From Streptococcus devriesei DSM 19639 (lineage in GTDB: Bacteria > Bacillota > Bacilli > Lactobacillales > Streptococcaceae), in contig NZ_AUIN01000019.1 in assembly GCF_000423725.1 (NCBI RefSeq), positions 1-64,000 of the forward strand: a stretch of DNA of 64,000 nt, given 5' to 3'. The notes under the pieces are model-generated. The model was given only the letters and a program-made list of their open reading frames with translations. It made no database searches and was not told where the DNA came from. Position 1 is the stretch's first letter. Every line of letters begins with the position of its first letter. Shown piece by piece: positions 16,448 through 25,483 of this stretch. The position numbers were made by a program, and so were the translations under genes.

Positions 16448-17641
16448 ATGTCAGAACGTAAATTGTTTACGTCTGAATCTGTATCTGAGGGACATCCCGA
16501 TAAGATTGCAGATCAGATTTCAGATGCTATTTTAGATGCTGTTTTAGCACAGGATCCCGATGCCCATGTGGCCGCTGAAACGGTCGTTTATACAGGGTCG
16601 GTCCATGTTTTTGGTGAGATATCGACGACGGCTTATGTGGATATTAACCGTATAGTACGTGATACCATTGCTGAAATTGGTTATACAAAAACTGAATACG
16701 GCTTTTCAGCCGAAACAGTCGGGGTGCACCCATCCTTAGTTGAACAGTCGCCGGACATTGCCCAAGGGGTCAACGAAGCCCTTGAAGTACGCGGTCAGGA
16801 TGAGCAAGATTCGCTAGATTTGATTGGGGCCGGAGATCAGGGGCTCATGTTCGGTTTTGCGGTTGATGAAACGCCAGAGCTCATGCCCTTGCCGATTTCT
16901 CTGGCGCACCGCTTGGTTAGAAAATTAGCAGAGCTGAGAAAGTCAGGCGAGATTGCTTACCTGCGGCCGGATGCTAAAAGTCAGGTGACAGTTGAATACG
17001 ATGAGAATGACAAGCCGGCTCGCGTAGATACGGTTGTTATCTCGACGCAGCATGATCCGGAAGCAGCCAACGAAGAGATTCACAAAGATGTCATTGAAAA
17101 GGTCATCAAAGCCGTTATTCCGGCTGAGTATCTTGATGACAAAACTAAGTATCTCATCAATCCGACAGGCCGTTTTGTCATCGGCGGACCTCAGGGGGAC
17201 TCCGGTTTGACCGGCCGTAAGATTATCGTGGATACTTATGGCGGCTATGCCCGCCACGGGGGCGGTGCTTTTTCCGGCAAGGATGCCACAAAGGTTGACC
17301 GTTCGGCGTCCTATGCGGCGCGTTATATCGCTAAAAATATTGTTGCAGCCGGTTTGGCTAAGAAGGCAGAAGTTCAGCTGGCCTATGCGATTGGAGTAGC
17401 CCAGCCTGTTTCTGTTCGTGTGGATACTTTCGGTACCGGGACAGTTGCGGAAAGTCAATTGGAAGCAGCTGTGCGGCAGATTTTTGATTTACGTCCGGCT
17501 GGCATTATCAAAATGCTGGACTTAAAGCATCCTATTTACCGTCAGACTGCGGCTTACGGGCATGTTGGCCGTACTGATATTGATCTGCCTTGGGAAAAAT
17601 TGGACAAGGTTGAAGCGCTTAAAAAAGCTCTTGAGAATTAA
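16448..17641 (+). CDS. metK: S-adenosylmethionine synthetase
   Basis: MetK makes S-adenosylmethionine from methionine and ATP. The start [23 protein letters not shown] at ATG 16448 gives 397 residues, the normal length, and follows a GGGGGGA ribosome site. A longer frame from 16427 would begin within the riboswitch and is rejected. Signatures seen are SEGHPDKI (residues 11-18), [12 protein letters not shown] (about 119-130) and [17 protein letters not shown] (about 273-289). Expression is likely feedback-controlled by the S(MK) box directly upstream. A terminator follows. Confidence 0.97.
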   Translation: MSERKLFTSESVSEGHPDKIADQISDAILDAVLAQDPDAHVAAETVVYTGSVHVFGEISTTAYVDINRIVRDTIAEIGYTKTEYGFSAETVGVHPSLVEQSPDIAQGVNEALEVRGQDEQDSLDLIGAGDQGLMFGFAVDETPELMPLPISLAHRLVRKLAELRKSGEIAYLRPDAKSQVTVEYDENDKPARVDTVVISTQHDPEAANEEIHKDVIEKVIKAVIPAEYLDDKTKYLINPTGRFVIGGPQGDSGLTGRKIIVDTYGGYARHGGGAFSGKDATKVDRSASYAARYIAKNIVAAGLAKKAEVQLAYAIGVAQPVSVRVDTFGTGTVAESQLEAAVRQIFDLRPAGIIKMLDLKHPIYRQTAAYGHVGRTDIDLPWEKLDKVEALKKALEN

Positions 17642-17644
17642 GTG

Positions 17645-17669
17645 AAAAGGCAGGGAAACCTGCTTTTTT
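17645..17669 (+). terminator. Terminator after metK
   Basis: AAAAGGCAGG/CCTGCTTTTTT hairpin with a GAAA loop, three bases after the metK stop. Confidence 0.83.
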
Positions 17670-17713
17670 GCTGCATGAAAAAGTTTTCATTATTTTTTAA
17701 TTATTCAGTTAGT

Positions 17714-17742
17714 TTGAAATGTGACTTAAGATGTGATAAAAT
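17714..17742 (+). promoter_or_regulatory. Promoter of murA2
   Basis: -35 TTGAAA (17714-17719), 17-base spacer, -10 TAAAAT (17737-17742), 46 bases before the ATG. Confidence 0.7.
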
Positions 17743-17787
17743 AGGTTAGTTGAATTCTAGTTAAAGAGTAAAGAAAGTTTTGATTGT

Positions 17788-19047
17788 ATGCAGAAAATTG
17801 TTATTAACGGCGGTCGCCCTTTAAAAGGCGAAGTGGCTGTTTCGGGAGCAAAAAACAGTGTTGTTGCCCTGATTCCAGCCATTATTTTAGCGGATGATAT
17901 TGTGACTTTGGACGGCGTTCCGGCGATCAGTGATGTGGATAGTTTGATTGACATCATGACCTTGATGGGAGCCAGCATTGAGCGCGAGGGAGACAGTCTT
18001 AGGATTGATCCGCGCGGCGTAAAGGATATTCCTATGCCTTATGGGAAGATTAACAGTCTCAGGGCGTCCTATTATTTTTATGGCGGCCTGCTGGGGCGTT
18101 TCGGTCAAGCTGTCGTTGGTCTGCCGGGGGGCTGTGATTTGGGACCGCGTCCTATTGATTTGCATTTAAAGGCTTTTGAAGCTATGGGAGCTGTTGTTTC
18201 CTATGAAGGCGAAGCTATGCGTCTTTCTACCGAAGGCCGAGAGCTCAAGGGCGCTCATATTTACATGGATACAGTCAGCGTCGGTGCAACCATCAATACC
18301 ATGATTGCAGCCAGTAAGGCAAAAGGACGCACAGTCATTGAAAATGCTGCGCGGGAACCGGAAATCATCGATATTGCAACCTTATTAAACAATATGGGCG
18401 CTCATATCCGCGGTGCAGGAACTGACATTATCACCATTGAAGGTGTTGACAGGCTCCATGGTACCCGCCATCAGGTGATCCCTGATCGGATTGAGGCCGG
18501 AACTTACATCGCCATGGCCGCTGCTATTGGCGAAGGGGTTAGAATTACCAATGTTTTGTACGAGCATTTGGAGAGCTTTATTTCAAAGCTGGAAGAAATG
18601 GGCGTACGTATGACCATCGAAGAAGACAGTATTTTTGTGGAAAAGCAAGGGAATTTAAAGGCTGTTTCGCTTAAAACGTCTCCTTATCCTGGTTTTGCAA
18701 CCGATCTGCAGCAGCCCATTACGCCTCTCTTATTAAAGGCTCACGGCCGCGGCAAAATTCGTGATACCATCTATGAAAAACGGATCAATCATGTGGCGGA
18801 ACTGGCGCGAATGGGAGCTCATATTTCTGTTCTGGGCGGCCAGATTGTTTATGAGGGACCAAATGAACTGACCGGTGCTCCGGTTAAAGCAACGGACCTG
18901 CGTGCCGGTGCTGCTCTTGTGACAGCCGGCCTCATTGCCAAGGGCCAAACGGTCATCTCCAATATCGAATTTATTTTGAGAGGCTATTCTGATATTATTG
19001 AAAAATTAACCCACTTGGGAGCCGATATCAAAATTGTAGAAGAGTAA
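17788..19047 (+). CDS. murA2: UDP-N-acetylglucosamine 1-carboxyvinyltransferase (second MurA paralogue)
   Basis: MurA transfers enolpyruvate to UDP-GlcNAc, the first committed step of peptidoglycan synthesis. The 419-residue protein has the conserved Lys22 (GAKNS) and the PEP-binding cysteine C116 in [15 protein letters not shown]. That cysteine is the one that reacts with fosfomycin in sensitive enzymes. [13 protein letters not shown] and the late [12 protein letters not shown] segment are also typical. A second, clearly different murA lies at 60901-62172. Low-GC Gram-positives normally carry both. It stands alone between metK and the convergent mal operon. The start ATG follows AAAGAAAG, a weak site. 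Confidence 0.95.
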   Translation: MQKIVINGGRPLKGEVAVSGAKNSVVALIPAIILADDIVTLDGVPAISDVDSLIDIMTLMGASIEREGDSLRIDPRGVKDIPMPYGKINSLRASYYFYGGLLGRFGQAVVGLPGGCDLGPRPIDLHLKAFEAMGAVVSYEGEAMRLSTEGRELKGAHIYMDTVSVGATINTMIAASKAKGRTVIENAAREPEIIDIATLLNNMGAHIRGAGTDIITIEGVDRLHGTRHQVIPDRIEAGTYIAMAAAIGEGVRITNVLYEHLESFISKLEEMGVRMTIEEDSIFVEKQGNLKAVSLKTSPYPGFATDLQQPITPLLLKAHGRGKIRDTIYEKRINHVAELARMGAHISVLGGQIVYEGPNELTGAPVKATDLRAGAALVTAGLIAKGQTVISNIEFILRGYSDIIEKLTHLGADIKIVEE

Positions 19048-19101
19048 AGGCAGTACTGGTTAATACAAACAGGACCCGCAGTGCTGATAGGACAGGTCTT
19101 G

Positions 19102-19123
19102 AGAAGGGGCTTTACCCCCTCTT
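19102..19123 (+). terminator. Possible terminator of murA2
   Basis: AGGGG/CCCCT stem around CTTTAC (19103-19119), followed by CTTTT. Weaker than the shared terminator at 19170. Confidence 0.5.
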
Positions 19124-19169
19124 TTAACAGGATGAGAAGTCAGCCTGTGTATTAAAAATATGATAGGCA

Positions 19170-19218
19170 AAAAGCAGGATAAAGTTTGGAATTATCTCCC
19201 AAGTTTTATCCTGCTTTT
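19170..19218. terminator. Bidirectional terminator between murA2 and malK
   Basis: A long inverted repeat, AAAAGCAGGATAAA (19170-19183) with its complement at 19205-19218, plus further inner pairs, sits between the converging 3' ends. A's and T's on either flank fit termination in both directions. Confidence 0.88.
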
Positions 19219-19245
19219 ATAACTGTTAAGCTATTTTTGAATTGT

Positions 19246-20382
19246 TTAAGTATGGATTCGTTCTGAAGTTTCCGTATCAAAGAAGTGGCCTTTAGCGACA
19301 TTAAAGGTCAATGTCACCTTGTCACCTGGATTGTAGCTGTCTCTGGCATCAACACGGGAAGTGAATTCAGTATTGCCGAATTTCACATAAAGCATGGTTT
19401 CACTGCCCAAAAGTTCTGATACCAGAACATCAGCTGTAACATTAGCATTTGGAAAGGTGTCATGAACAATCTGCTGACTGGAAATATCTTCCGGGCGAAT
19501 GCCAAAGATAACTGTTTTACCAAGATAGCCTTGACTTTCAAGGATTTTTTTCTGCCCCTGAGGAAGGGCAAGGCTGAGGTCGTCTTGACCGATCAGTCGG
19601 TCTTTTTCAACTTTTACTTCGAAGAAATTCATGGCCGGGCTGCCGATGAAGCCGGCTACGAATTTGTTGGCCGGTTCATTGTAGAGCTCCTGTGGTGTTC
19701 CGATTTGTTCAATTCTGCCGATAGAACCGCTTTTATCGGGGTTAGGAGTGGCACTCATGATAACGATACGGTCGGCCAGAGTCATGGCTTCGGTTTGGTC
19801 ATGGGTAACGTAAATCGTTGTGGCACCGATTCGACGGTGAATTTTAGCGATTTCTGCTCTCATGGAGACCCGCAGTTTAGCGTCAAGGTTGCTGAGCGGT
19901 TCATCCATCAAAAAGACCTTGGCATCGCGGACAATAGCACGTCCCATAGCCACCCGCTGGCGCTGTCCTCCTGAGAGGTCAGCAGGTTTTCGGTTGAGAA
20001 ATTCTGTCAGACCAAGGATTTGAGCAGCATCGCGCACACGTTTGTCAATGTCATCTTTTTTATATTTGCGCAGCTTAAGCCCAAAGGCCATATTTTCATA
20101 AACACTCATATGGGGATAGAGAGCATAATTTTGGAAAACCATGGCAATGTCACGATCTTTAGGAGCCTCATCATTCATAAGCTTGTCATCAATATAGAGG
20201 TTTCCTTCTGTAATGTCTTCAAGACCTGCAATCATTCGAAGTGTGGTTGATTTGCCGCAGCCGGAAGGACCGACAAAGACGATGAATTCCTTGTCTTTGA
20301 TGTCAAGGCTAAAATCCTCGACTGAATAATGATTGCTGTTTGGATATTTTTTATAAATCTTATCAAGTTTCAACGTTGTCAT
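19246..20382 (-). CDS. malK: Maltodextrin ABC importer ATPase (MsmK-like)
   Basis: ATP-hydrolysing subunit of the maltose/maltodextrin importer, working on the inner face of the membrane with MalF and MalG. It has 378 residues. Walker A GPSGCGKST is at residues 38-46, the ABC signature LSGGQRQR near 137, Walker B VFLMDEPLSNLD near 155 and the H-loop VTHDQTEA near 190. A C-terminal TOBE domain follows. It is the last gene of malXFGK and starts 21 bases after the malG stop. The partial gene at 1-524 is a paralogue. In streptococci one such ATPase can serve several importers, so this one may be shared. Confidence 0.95.
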   Translation of the reverse strand: MTTLKLDKIYKKYPNSNHYSVEDFSLDIKDKEFIVFVGPSGCGKSTTLRMIAGLEDITEGNLYIDDKLMNDEAPKDRDIAMVFQNYALYPHMSVYENMAFGLKLRKYKKDDIDKRVRDAAQILGLTEFLNRKPADLSGGQRQRVAMGRAIVRDAKVFLMDEPLSNLDAKLRVSMRAEIAKIHRRIGATTIYVTHDQTEAMTLADRIVIMSATPNPDKSGSIGRIEQIGTPQELYNEPANKFVAGFIGSPAMNFFEVKVEKDRLIGQDDLSLALPQGQKKILESQGYLGKTVIFGIRPEDISSQQIVHDTFPNANVTADVLVSELLGSETMLYVKFGNTEFTSRVDARDSYNPGDKVTLTFNVAKGHFFDTETSERIHT

Positions 20383-20403
20383 AACAATATTTCCTTATTA
20401 ATT

Positions 20404-21240
20404 CTATTTGACGGATCCGCCAGTGATACCTTCAACATAATATTTTTGCATGAAGATAAAGAGCAGAGTAATTGGAATAGCAATCAAGACAGAACCGGCT
20501 GCAAAGGTCATAAACCAGTTGTTGATGGTGTCAGGCTGCAGCATAGAGAAGAGTCCGATAGCTACGGTGTACTTGCTTGTCGCATCTCCCAGAATGACCT
20601 GTGCAAAGATAAAGTCAATCCAAGGTCCAATGAAAGCTAGAAGTGCTGTATAGACAATGATTGGTTTAGAGAGTGGCAGGGTAATTTTAAAGAAAATATC
20701 CATGCGTGTTGCTCCGTCAATCATGGCAGATTCATCAAGTGAATAGGGAATGGTGTCAAAGAAACCTTTAGCAATATAAAAGGTCAAGGCAGCCCCCGCC
20801 GAATAAACAAGTACGAGAGATGTCAGGGTCTGTGTCAAATTGAGCGCTTTTAAGATATAATAAACAGCAATCATGCTCATAAAACCCGGAAACATATTAA
20901 GCACCAAGGCTAATTTTAATAAGCCGTTGCGATGTTTGAATTTGATACGGCTGAGTGAATAGGCCATGGCAACCGTAATGAAAGTTGATAAAATACAAGA
21001 AGCAGTTGCTACGACAAATGTGTTTAAAAACCAACGTCCATAAGGGAAGGAAGAATTGGTAAAGAGTTTAACATAATTATCAATTGTCCATGTTTTAGGG
21101 ATAAAATAGGTTACATAAGCTGTTCCTTCACCGCGAAAACTGGTCAGAACTACCCAAGCAATGGGAAGAAGCCAGATGAAAGATAGTAGGATTAATAAAG
21201 CATAGGTGAGCCCCAGCTGAAATCGTTTTTTCCTTTTCAT
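20404..21240 (-). CDS. malG: Maltodextrin ABC importer permease MalG
   Basis: One of the two membrane subunits of the maltodextrin importer. The 278-residue protein has six predicted membrane segments starting at residue 9. The EAA loop reads DESAMIDGATRMDIFFKITLPLSKP (about residues 169-193) and docks with the ATPase. The C-terminus ending EGITGGSVK is characteristic of MalG. The start codon touches the malF stop (shared base 21240), so translation is probably coupled. Confidence 0.94.
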   Translation of the reverse strand: MKRKKRFQLGLTYALLILLSFIWLLPIAWVVLTSFRGEGTAYVTYFIPKTWTIDNYVKLFTNSSFPYGRWFLNTFVVATASCILSTFITVAMAYSLSRIKFKHRNGLLKLALVLNMFPGFMSMIAVYYILKALNLTQTLTSLVLVYSAGAALTFYIAKGFFDTIPYSLDESAMIDGATRMDIFFKITLPLSKPIIVYTALLAFIGPWIDFIFAQVILGDATSKYTVAIGLFSMLQPDTINNWFMTFAAGSVLIAIPITLLFIFMQKYYVEGITGGSVK

Positions 21241-22601
21241 TATTTGATTGCTCCTTCCTTATAAGATGCTGAACGTGTATAGGCTAAAAGGCTGAAAATA
21301 GCAGAAATAACAAAGATAATGATACCGATAACAGAAGCTAGATTATAATCCGCCGCCGTTACTGTCAGCTTATAGAGCCAGGTAACCAGCAAATCGGTAC
21401 TGCCAGCCTGATAGAATTGAGAATTTGTCGGTCCGCCGCCAGTGAGTAGGTAGATAACATTAAAGTTGTTAATATTACCGATAAACTGCTGAATCAAAGA
21501 TGGCATCATGATGAGCAGAATCTGCGGAAAAGTAATAGATTTGAAAATCTGGAATTTGCTTGCTCCGTCAATTTCAGCAGCTTCAATCTGCTCTCTGGGA
21601 AGGTTCATGATAATACCGGTTGCAACTAGCATGGTAAATGGGATACCGACCCACATATTGACAAAGATGATGGAGACTTTTGCCCAGAGAGGGTCTGATA
21701 AAAAGGGAAGCGGGTGAGAAATCAGACCGATTTTTTCTAAAAGAGCATTGAAAGGTCCCTGATCATTAAGAAAATTCCGCATTAAAAGCAGTGAAATAAA
21801 CTGTGGTACTGCAATAGTAATAACAAAAACAGTCCGCCACAGTTTCTTTAATTTAAGTCCTCTGGCATTGATAACCAGCGCTAAAATAACACCGAAAATA
21901 AAGTTTGTAACGGTTGCAAAAACAGCCCAGATAAGTGTCCACGACAAAACAGGAAAGAAGGTTCCTGCCATTCGGCCGTTTAAGACATTGCCAAAATTAA
22001 CCAGGCCTACCCAGTCAAAAAGAGATTTTGGCGGCAGGTGATTGTGATCATAATTAGTAAAGGCTAAACAGATCATATAAACCAAAGGCAAAATAGTAAA
22101 GAGCAGAACTCCGATTAAAGGAACAGCCATCAGTGTCATATGGAAACGTCCGTTTGCTAAAGTCAAAAAGTCTTCTTTGAACGACGGAATTTTAGCACCT
22201 GTTTTTTTAATGACATAAAGGTTTCGGGCACTTTTTAAGCTGCACCAGTAAATGTAAGCAAAGACCATGCAAAAAATTAGTGATGCCAAGCCGAAAATCA
22301 GCATAAGCATAGAATTGTCCCCTTCAACAGCGACTTGCAGTTTAACTCCGTCAACAACCTTTTCCTGCATGCCCTGTGTTTGACTGCCGAGTGTTATTAA
22401 GCCCTGAAATGCTGGAATTACTTGAGTCACAAAAGCAATTAAAAAGGCAATTTCGCTCATGAGAAAGAGAAAACCCTTGATAAACTGCTTGTTGACTAGG
22501 TTGGCAAAGCCCATAATAAGAAATGACAGTTTGATATCTGCCCCGCCTTGTTTGAAGGCTTCAGATACAGATACCTGATCATATAAAGATGAATTAGCCA
22601 T
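21240..22601 (-). CDS. malF: Maltodextrin ABC importer permease MalF
   Basis: Partner permease of MalG. It is 453 residues, longer than a minimal sugar permease because of an N-terminal extension with extra membrane segments (about residues 40-60 and 98-118). This is the usual layout for Gram-positive MalF. The EAA loop is EQIEAAEIDGASKFQIFKSITFPQI (about residues 335-360). The ribosome site AAAGGAG lies upstream of the ATG. A strong stem-loop separates it from malX. Confidence 0.93.
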   Translation of the reverse strand: MANSSLYDQVSVSEAFKQGGADIKLSFLIMGFANLVNKQFIKGFLFLMSEIAFLIAFVTQVIPAFQGLITLGSQTQGMQEKVVDGVKLQVAVEGDNSMLMLIFGLASLIFCMVFAYIYWCSLKSARNLYVIKKTGAKIPSFKEDFLTLANGRFHMTLMAVPLIGVLLFTILPLVYMICLAFTNYDHNHLPPKSLFDWVGLVNFGNVLNGRMAGTFFPVLSWTLIWAVFATVTNFIFGVILALVINARGLKLKKLWRTVFVITIAVPQFISLLLMRNFLNDQGPFNALLEKIGLISHPLPFLSDPLWAKVSIIFVNMWVGIPFTMLVATGIIMNLPREQIEAAEIDGASKFQIFKSITFPQILLIMMPSLIQQFIGNINNFNVIYLLTGGGPTNSQFYQAGSTDLLVTWLYKLTVTAADYNLASVIGIIIFVISAIFSLLAYTRSASYKEGAIK

Positions 22602-22626
22602 GTAAATCTCCTTTTTTAATTAACAA

Positions 22627-22656
22627 ATAAGTGAGAAGATTGATCCCCTCACTTAT
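22627..22656 (-). promoter_or_regulatory. Stem-loop between malX and malF
   Basis: ATAAGTGAG (22627-22635) and its exact complement CTCACTTAT (22648-22656) enclose a 12-base loop in the malX-malF gap, without a T run on the reading strand. Such structures often protect the upstream message and leave the binding protein in excess over its permeases. That role is inferred. Confidence 0.7.
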
Positions 22657-22664
22657 GATGTTTC

Positions 22665-23912
22665 CTATTTAGCAGCTGCCAAATCTTTATCAAATTGTTT
22701 TAATTTAGCAAGGTAATCACTTTCTTTTATCTTACCATTGTAAGTATCGCTAAGAATAGCAGCACTTTCGGTCCAGAAGGTTGTCATTTGGCTCAGTTTA
22801 GGCATGACTACGGTATAGTCAGAAGATGAGCCCATTTTAATGACAGCCTGTGCTAATTCATTATTTTGAACAGCTTCAGAATTTTGGACTGTCTTATTAG
22901 CTGGGATAATATTACGTCCTTTGTCCTTGAATTGATTTTCCTGACTTTCGGCGCTTGTGAGGTAGGAGGCTAATTTATAGCTGGCAGCGATACGTTTTGT
23001 ATTGCCTTTAGACGGTGCTTGATTGACAGCATAGAGCTTAACACCTAAGAAAGCTTTTTGCTGAACTTCTTTGCCGCCGATATTGATCATTGGATAAACC
23101 GCAACAGCGAGATTTTCTTTGCCGACAGCTTTTTGTGCAGCTTCATAGTCCCAAGGTCCTGATTCAAAGGCAGCTACAGCGCCGTCGCCGAATTTCGACA
23201 TAACATTGTTGTCATCAAGGTTGACAAAGCCTTTATTTGTTTTTTGAGCAGCAATCCATTTAAGAACAGAGACACCGGCTTCATTACCCCAATTTGTACC
23301 AGAAACGTCTTCACCGTTTTCTCCGAAAATTTTGTCACCAACTGATAAAAACAGGGGTGCAGTAGCATAGGCATTGACTTGTTTTAATTTTGCCCCGAAA
23401 GCTGCCTTGCTGGTAATTGTTTCATAGGATGTGACATCCTCAGCTGACAATTTGGTTTTATTATAGTAAAGTACTTGTGATTCAATACCAAATGGAAAGG
23501 CGTAGGTTTTACCCTTGTATTTAGCACCGGCTACAGCCTGCTCGGTATCATTTTGAGCGACTTCTTTAGAGTATTTTTCTGGAATTTCTTGGATAACACC
23601 TGATTCCACTAGCTGTCCCAGCTGATCATGGGGCAGAGAGAAGACATCCGCAGCAGTGCTAGGGTCTTTCTTGATCTTTTCTTGGGCTTTTGGATCTTCA
23701 GATTCGATGACTTTTACTTTATAGCTGGAGTCTTTTTCAAATTTTTGAACAATGTCTTCATAAGATTTTTTAGCCCCTGTTGGTACCCATAGTTTTATGG
23801 TTTTGGAATCAGCTGAGCTTGATTTGGATTCCTTTGATCCGCAGGCAACAAGGATACTGCTTGCAAGAGCAAGGCTTGCGCCGCCGATGACTAATTTTTG
23901 CCATGTTTTCAT
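22665..23912 (-). CDS. malX: Maltose/maltodextrin-binding lipoprotein
   Basis: Extracellular substrate-binding protein of the importer, anchored as a lipoprotein. The start chosen is ATG 23912 (MKTWQKLVIGG), because AGGAGGA lies about eight bases upstream. The longer frame to 23984 would run through the promoter. The 415-residue product has a signal peptide and the lipobox LVAC (Cys about residue 24). It then shows the fold of family-1 binding proteins, with KIKLWVPTGAKKSYEDIV-like and FPFGIESQVLYYNK segments. It is first in malXFGK, directly downstream of a MalR-type operator. Confidence 0.95.
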   Translation of the reverse strand: MKTWQKLVIGGASLALASSILVACGSKESKSSSADSKTIKLWVPTGAKKSYEDIVQKFEKDSSYKVKVIESEDPKAQEKIKKDPSTAADVFSLPHDQLGQLVESGVIQEIPEKYSKEVAQNDTEQAVAGAKYKGKTYAFPFGIESQVLYYNKTKLSAEDVTSYETITSKAAFGAKLKQVNAYATAPLFLSVGDKIFGENGEDVSGTNWGNEAGVSVLKWIAAQKTNKGFVNLDDNNVMSKFGDGAVAAFESGPWDYEAAQKAVGKENLAVAVYPMINIGGKEVQQKAFLGVKLYAVNQAPSKGNTKRIAASYKLASYLTSAESQENQFKDKGRNIIPANKTVQNSEAVQNNELAQAVIKMGSSSDYTVVMPKLSQMTTFWTESAAILSDTYNGKIKESDYLAKLKQFDKDLAAAK

Positions 23913-23955
23913 AGCATATTCCTCCTGAAATGTTTTAATAAAAATTACATCTTTT

Positions 23956-23984
23956 ATTATGCAACCGTTTGCAAGAAAAGTCAA
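23956..23984 (-). promoter_or_regulatory. malX promoter with MalR operator in the spacer
   Basis: On the minus strand -35 TTGACT (23979-23984) and -10 CATAAT (23956-23961) are 17 bases apart. The spacer and the first -10 base carry GCAAACGGTTGC (23961-23972), a LacI/MalR-type operator. Bound repressor would block RNA polymerase. The malQ promoter has the same arrangement. Confidence 0.85.
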
Positions 23985-24049
23985 GGCCTTTTTTAAAATA
24001 TTTAAGAAAATGAGGTTTTACTTAGCGTTGATAAAAGGATAAAACCTAT

Positions 24050-24060
24050 GCAATCGCTTG
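24050..24060. promoter_or_regulatory. Second, weaker MalR-like half-palindrome between malX and malR
   Basis: GCAATCGCTTG resembles the two better operators (GCAA-N-CG-N-TTG). It lies between the divergent malX and malR genes, 139 bases before malR, and could allow looping or autoregulation. Confidence 0.4.
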
Positions 24061-24198
24061 TTTTAACAGGCTTTCAAATAGAAAGAAAAACTTAAAAAAT
24101 TAATTTGTTTTTCATCTAAAAAGTTAATCCTCTCATAATCTTGTAAGTCTAAACAAACTGTTGTAAAATAGAGTTCAGCAAAAGCAAAGGAAAATGAT

Positions 24199-25221
24199 AT
24201 GGTTACCATTAAGGATGTTGCAAAAAGGGCAGGTGTTAATCCCTCCACTGTCAGCCGGGCTCTGAAAAACAGCTCATCAATTTCGCAAAAAACCAAGGAT
24301 CGTGTTAAAAGGGCCATGGATGATTTGGGCTATGTGCCTAATCTGGCAGCACAGATGCTGGCTAGCGGTCTGACTTACTGTGTAGGTGTGGTTTTACCGC
24401 CTTTATCAGGCCCGGACCGGCTGAGCGAGCCTTTTTTCATGGAAATTCTGACAGCTATTAACGATGAAGCAACAAACAATAATTTTACTGTTTCAATCGC
24501 GACCAGCAATACCCTGTCAGATCTGAAAAGTCAGGTTCAGCTGATGTACCGTCAAAAGCGGGTAGATGGCTTTATCGTTCTCTATTCGGAAGAAGATGAT
24601 CCTGTCCGCCGATATCTTATGAAATACAAGATTCCTTTTGTCATTATCGGTGCACCGGTAGACTACGAAAATGAAACCACATATGTTGATAATGATAACC
24701 AGCTGATGGCCAAAACAGCAGTTAACTATCTCAACCAAAGAGGGCATCAAAAGATTTTGTTTGTCACCAATGATCAAAAGAGTGAAATCTATCTTGAACG
24801 CTACATTGGTTACCAAAAAGGAATGATGAAATTAGGATTAAAGTCTTATAACAGTGCTTTGTTTGATTCCAAACGGCCGGAGCTGCTAGAAGCTTTTATT
24901 GAGACAATTCAAAGGGAAAAAATAAGTGCTTTGATGATTATTGGGGATGTTTTGTCAATTAAAATCATACAGTTTTTGTCTTATTATGGTTTTACTGTGC
25001 CGGATGATATATCAATTGTTTCTTTTAACAATTCCAGTTATGCAACTATTTTGCATCCTTATTTGACTACCTTTGATATTAATGTCAGCAGTCTAGGAAG
25101 ACTGAGTCTGCATAGACTGATAGAAAAAATTAAAGACAGTCAAACTCAAAATGAAAAAGTGATTGTTCCTTTTACCTTAAAGGAACGCGAGAGTGTTCGC
25201 AATCTCAAAAAGGGAAACTAA
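24199..25221 (+). CDS. malR: Maltose operon repressor, LacI/GalR family
   Basis: A 340-residue DNA-binding repressor. The N-terminal LacI helix-turn-helix reads VTIKDVAKRAGVNPSTVSRALKN (residues 2-24) with the hinge helix region near residue 50. A periplasmic-binding-protein-like effector domain follows. It lies between malX and malQ, and both promoters contain matching operators. By family knowledge it releases DNA when maltose or maltodextrin is bound. The ribosome site AAAGGAAAA lies just before the ATG. No clear terminator follows. Confidence 0.93.
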   Translation: MVTIKDVAKRAGVNPSTVSRALKNSSSISQKTKDRVKRAMDDLGYVPNLAAQMLASGLTYCVGVVLPPLSGPDRLSEPFFMEILTAINDEATNNNFTVSIATSNTLSDLKSQVQLMYRQKRVDGFIVLYSEEDDPVRRYLMKYKIPFVIIGAPVDYENETTYVDNDNQLMAKTAVNYLNQRGHQKILFVTNDQKSEIYLERYIGYQKGMMKLGLKSYNSALFDSKRPELLEAFIETIQREKISALMIIGDVLSIKIIQFLSYYGFTVPDDISIVSFNNSSYATILHPYLTTFDINVSSLGRLSLHRLIEKIKDSQTQNEKVIVPFTLKERESVRNLKKGN

Positions 25222-25310
25222 ATTTTTTACTGAAAAAGATCGGAAGAAGTGTGCTTTGATATGATTTCATGGCATTCTTGCTGTTCTTTTTTATTTTTTT
25301 CTAAAAATTC

Positions 25311-25339
25311 TTGACTTACGCAAACGCTTGCGTTATAAT
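25311..25339 (+). promoter_or_regulatory. malQ promoter with MalR operator in the spacer
   Basis: -35 TTGACT (25311-25316), 17-base spacer, perfect -10 TATAAT (25334-25339). Within the spacer CGCAAACGCTTGCG (25319-25332) has perfect CGCAA/TTGCG arms. Transcription would start about 140 bases before malQ, so the structured repeat that follows lies in the 5' leader. Confidence 0.9.
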
Positions 25340-25357
25340 TCTCTTAGCTTAGCAAAT

Positions 25358-25479
25358 AATAGAACATGGGCTAAAATCCTAGTAAAAAAGATAAACTTCC
25401 TTGTGTTTTGGAGACACAGCGGCAGTTTCCTATTTTATACGGATTTCTTCACGCCCTTTGTATCTTAAATAAAGGAGAA
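25358..25479 (+). repeat. Structured intergenic repeat, copy in the malQ leader
   Basis: About 120 bases closely similar to two copies at 58193-58428 and 58429-58550. It starts AATAGAACA and shares GGGCTAAAATCCTAGT, a hairpin, TACGGATTTCTTCACGCCCTT and GTATCTTAA. The hairpin has inner stem TGTGTT/GACACA (25402-25407 with 25413-25418) and outer stem AAACT/AGTTT (25393-25397 with 25424-25428). In the other copies the outer stem is AAACG/CGTTT, a compensatory change. The copy ends at the malQ ribosome site. It has no reading frame and no terminal inverted repeat of the insertion-sequence kind. Confidence 0.88.
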
Positions 25480-25483
25480 AAGT

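Noticed and set aside
25358..25479. Insertion sequence remnant in the malQ leader
   Set aside because: There is no transposase frame, no terminal inverted repeats typical of an IS and no clear target duplication. The shared features are RNA stems.
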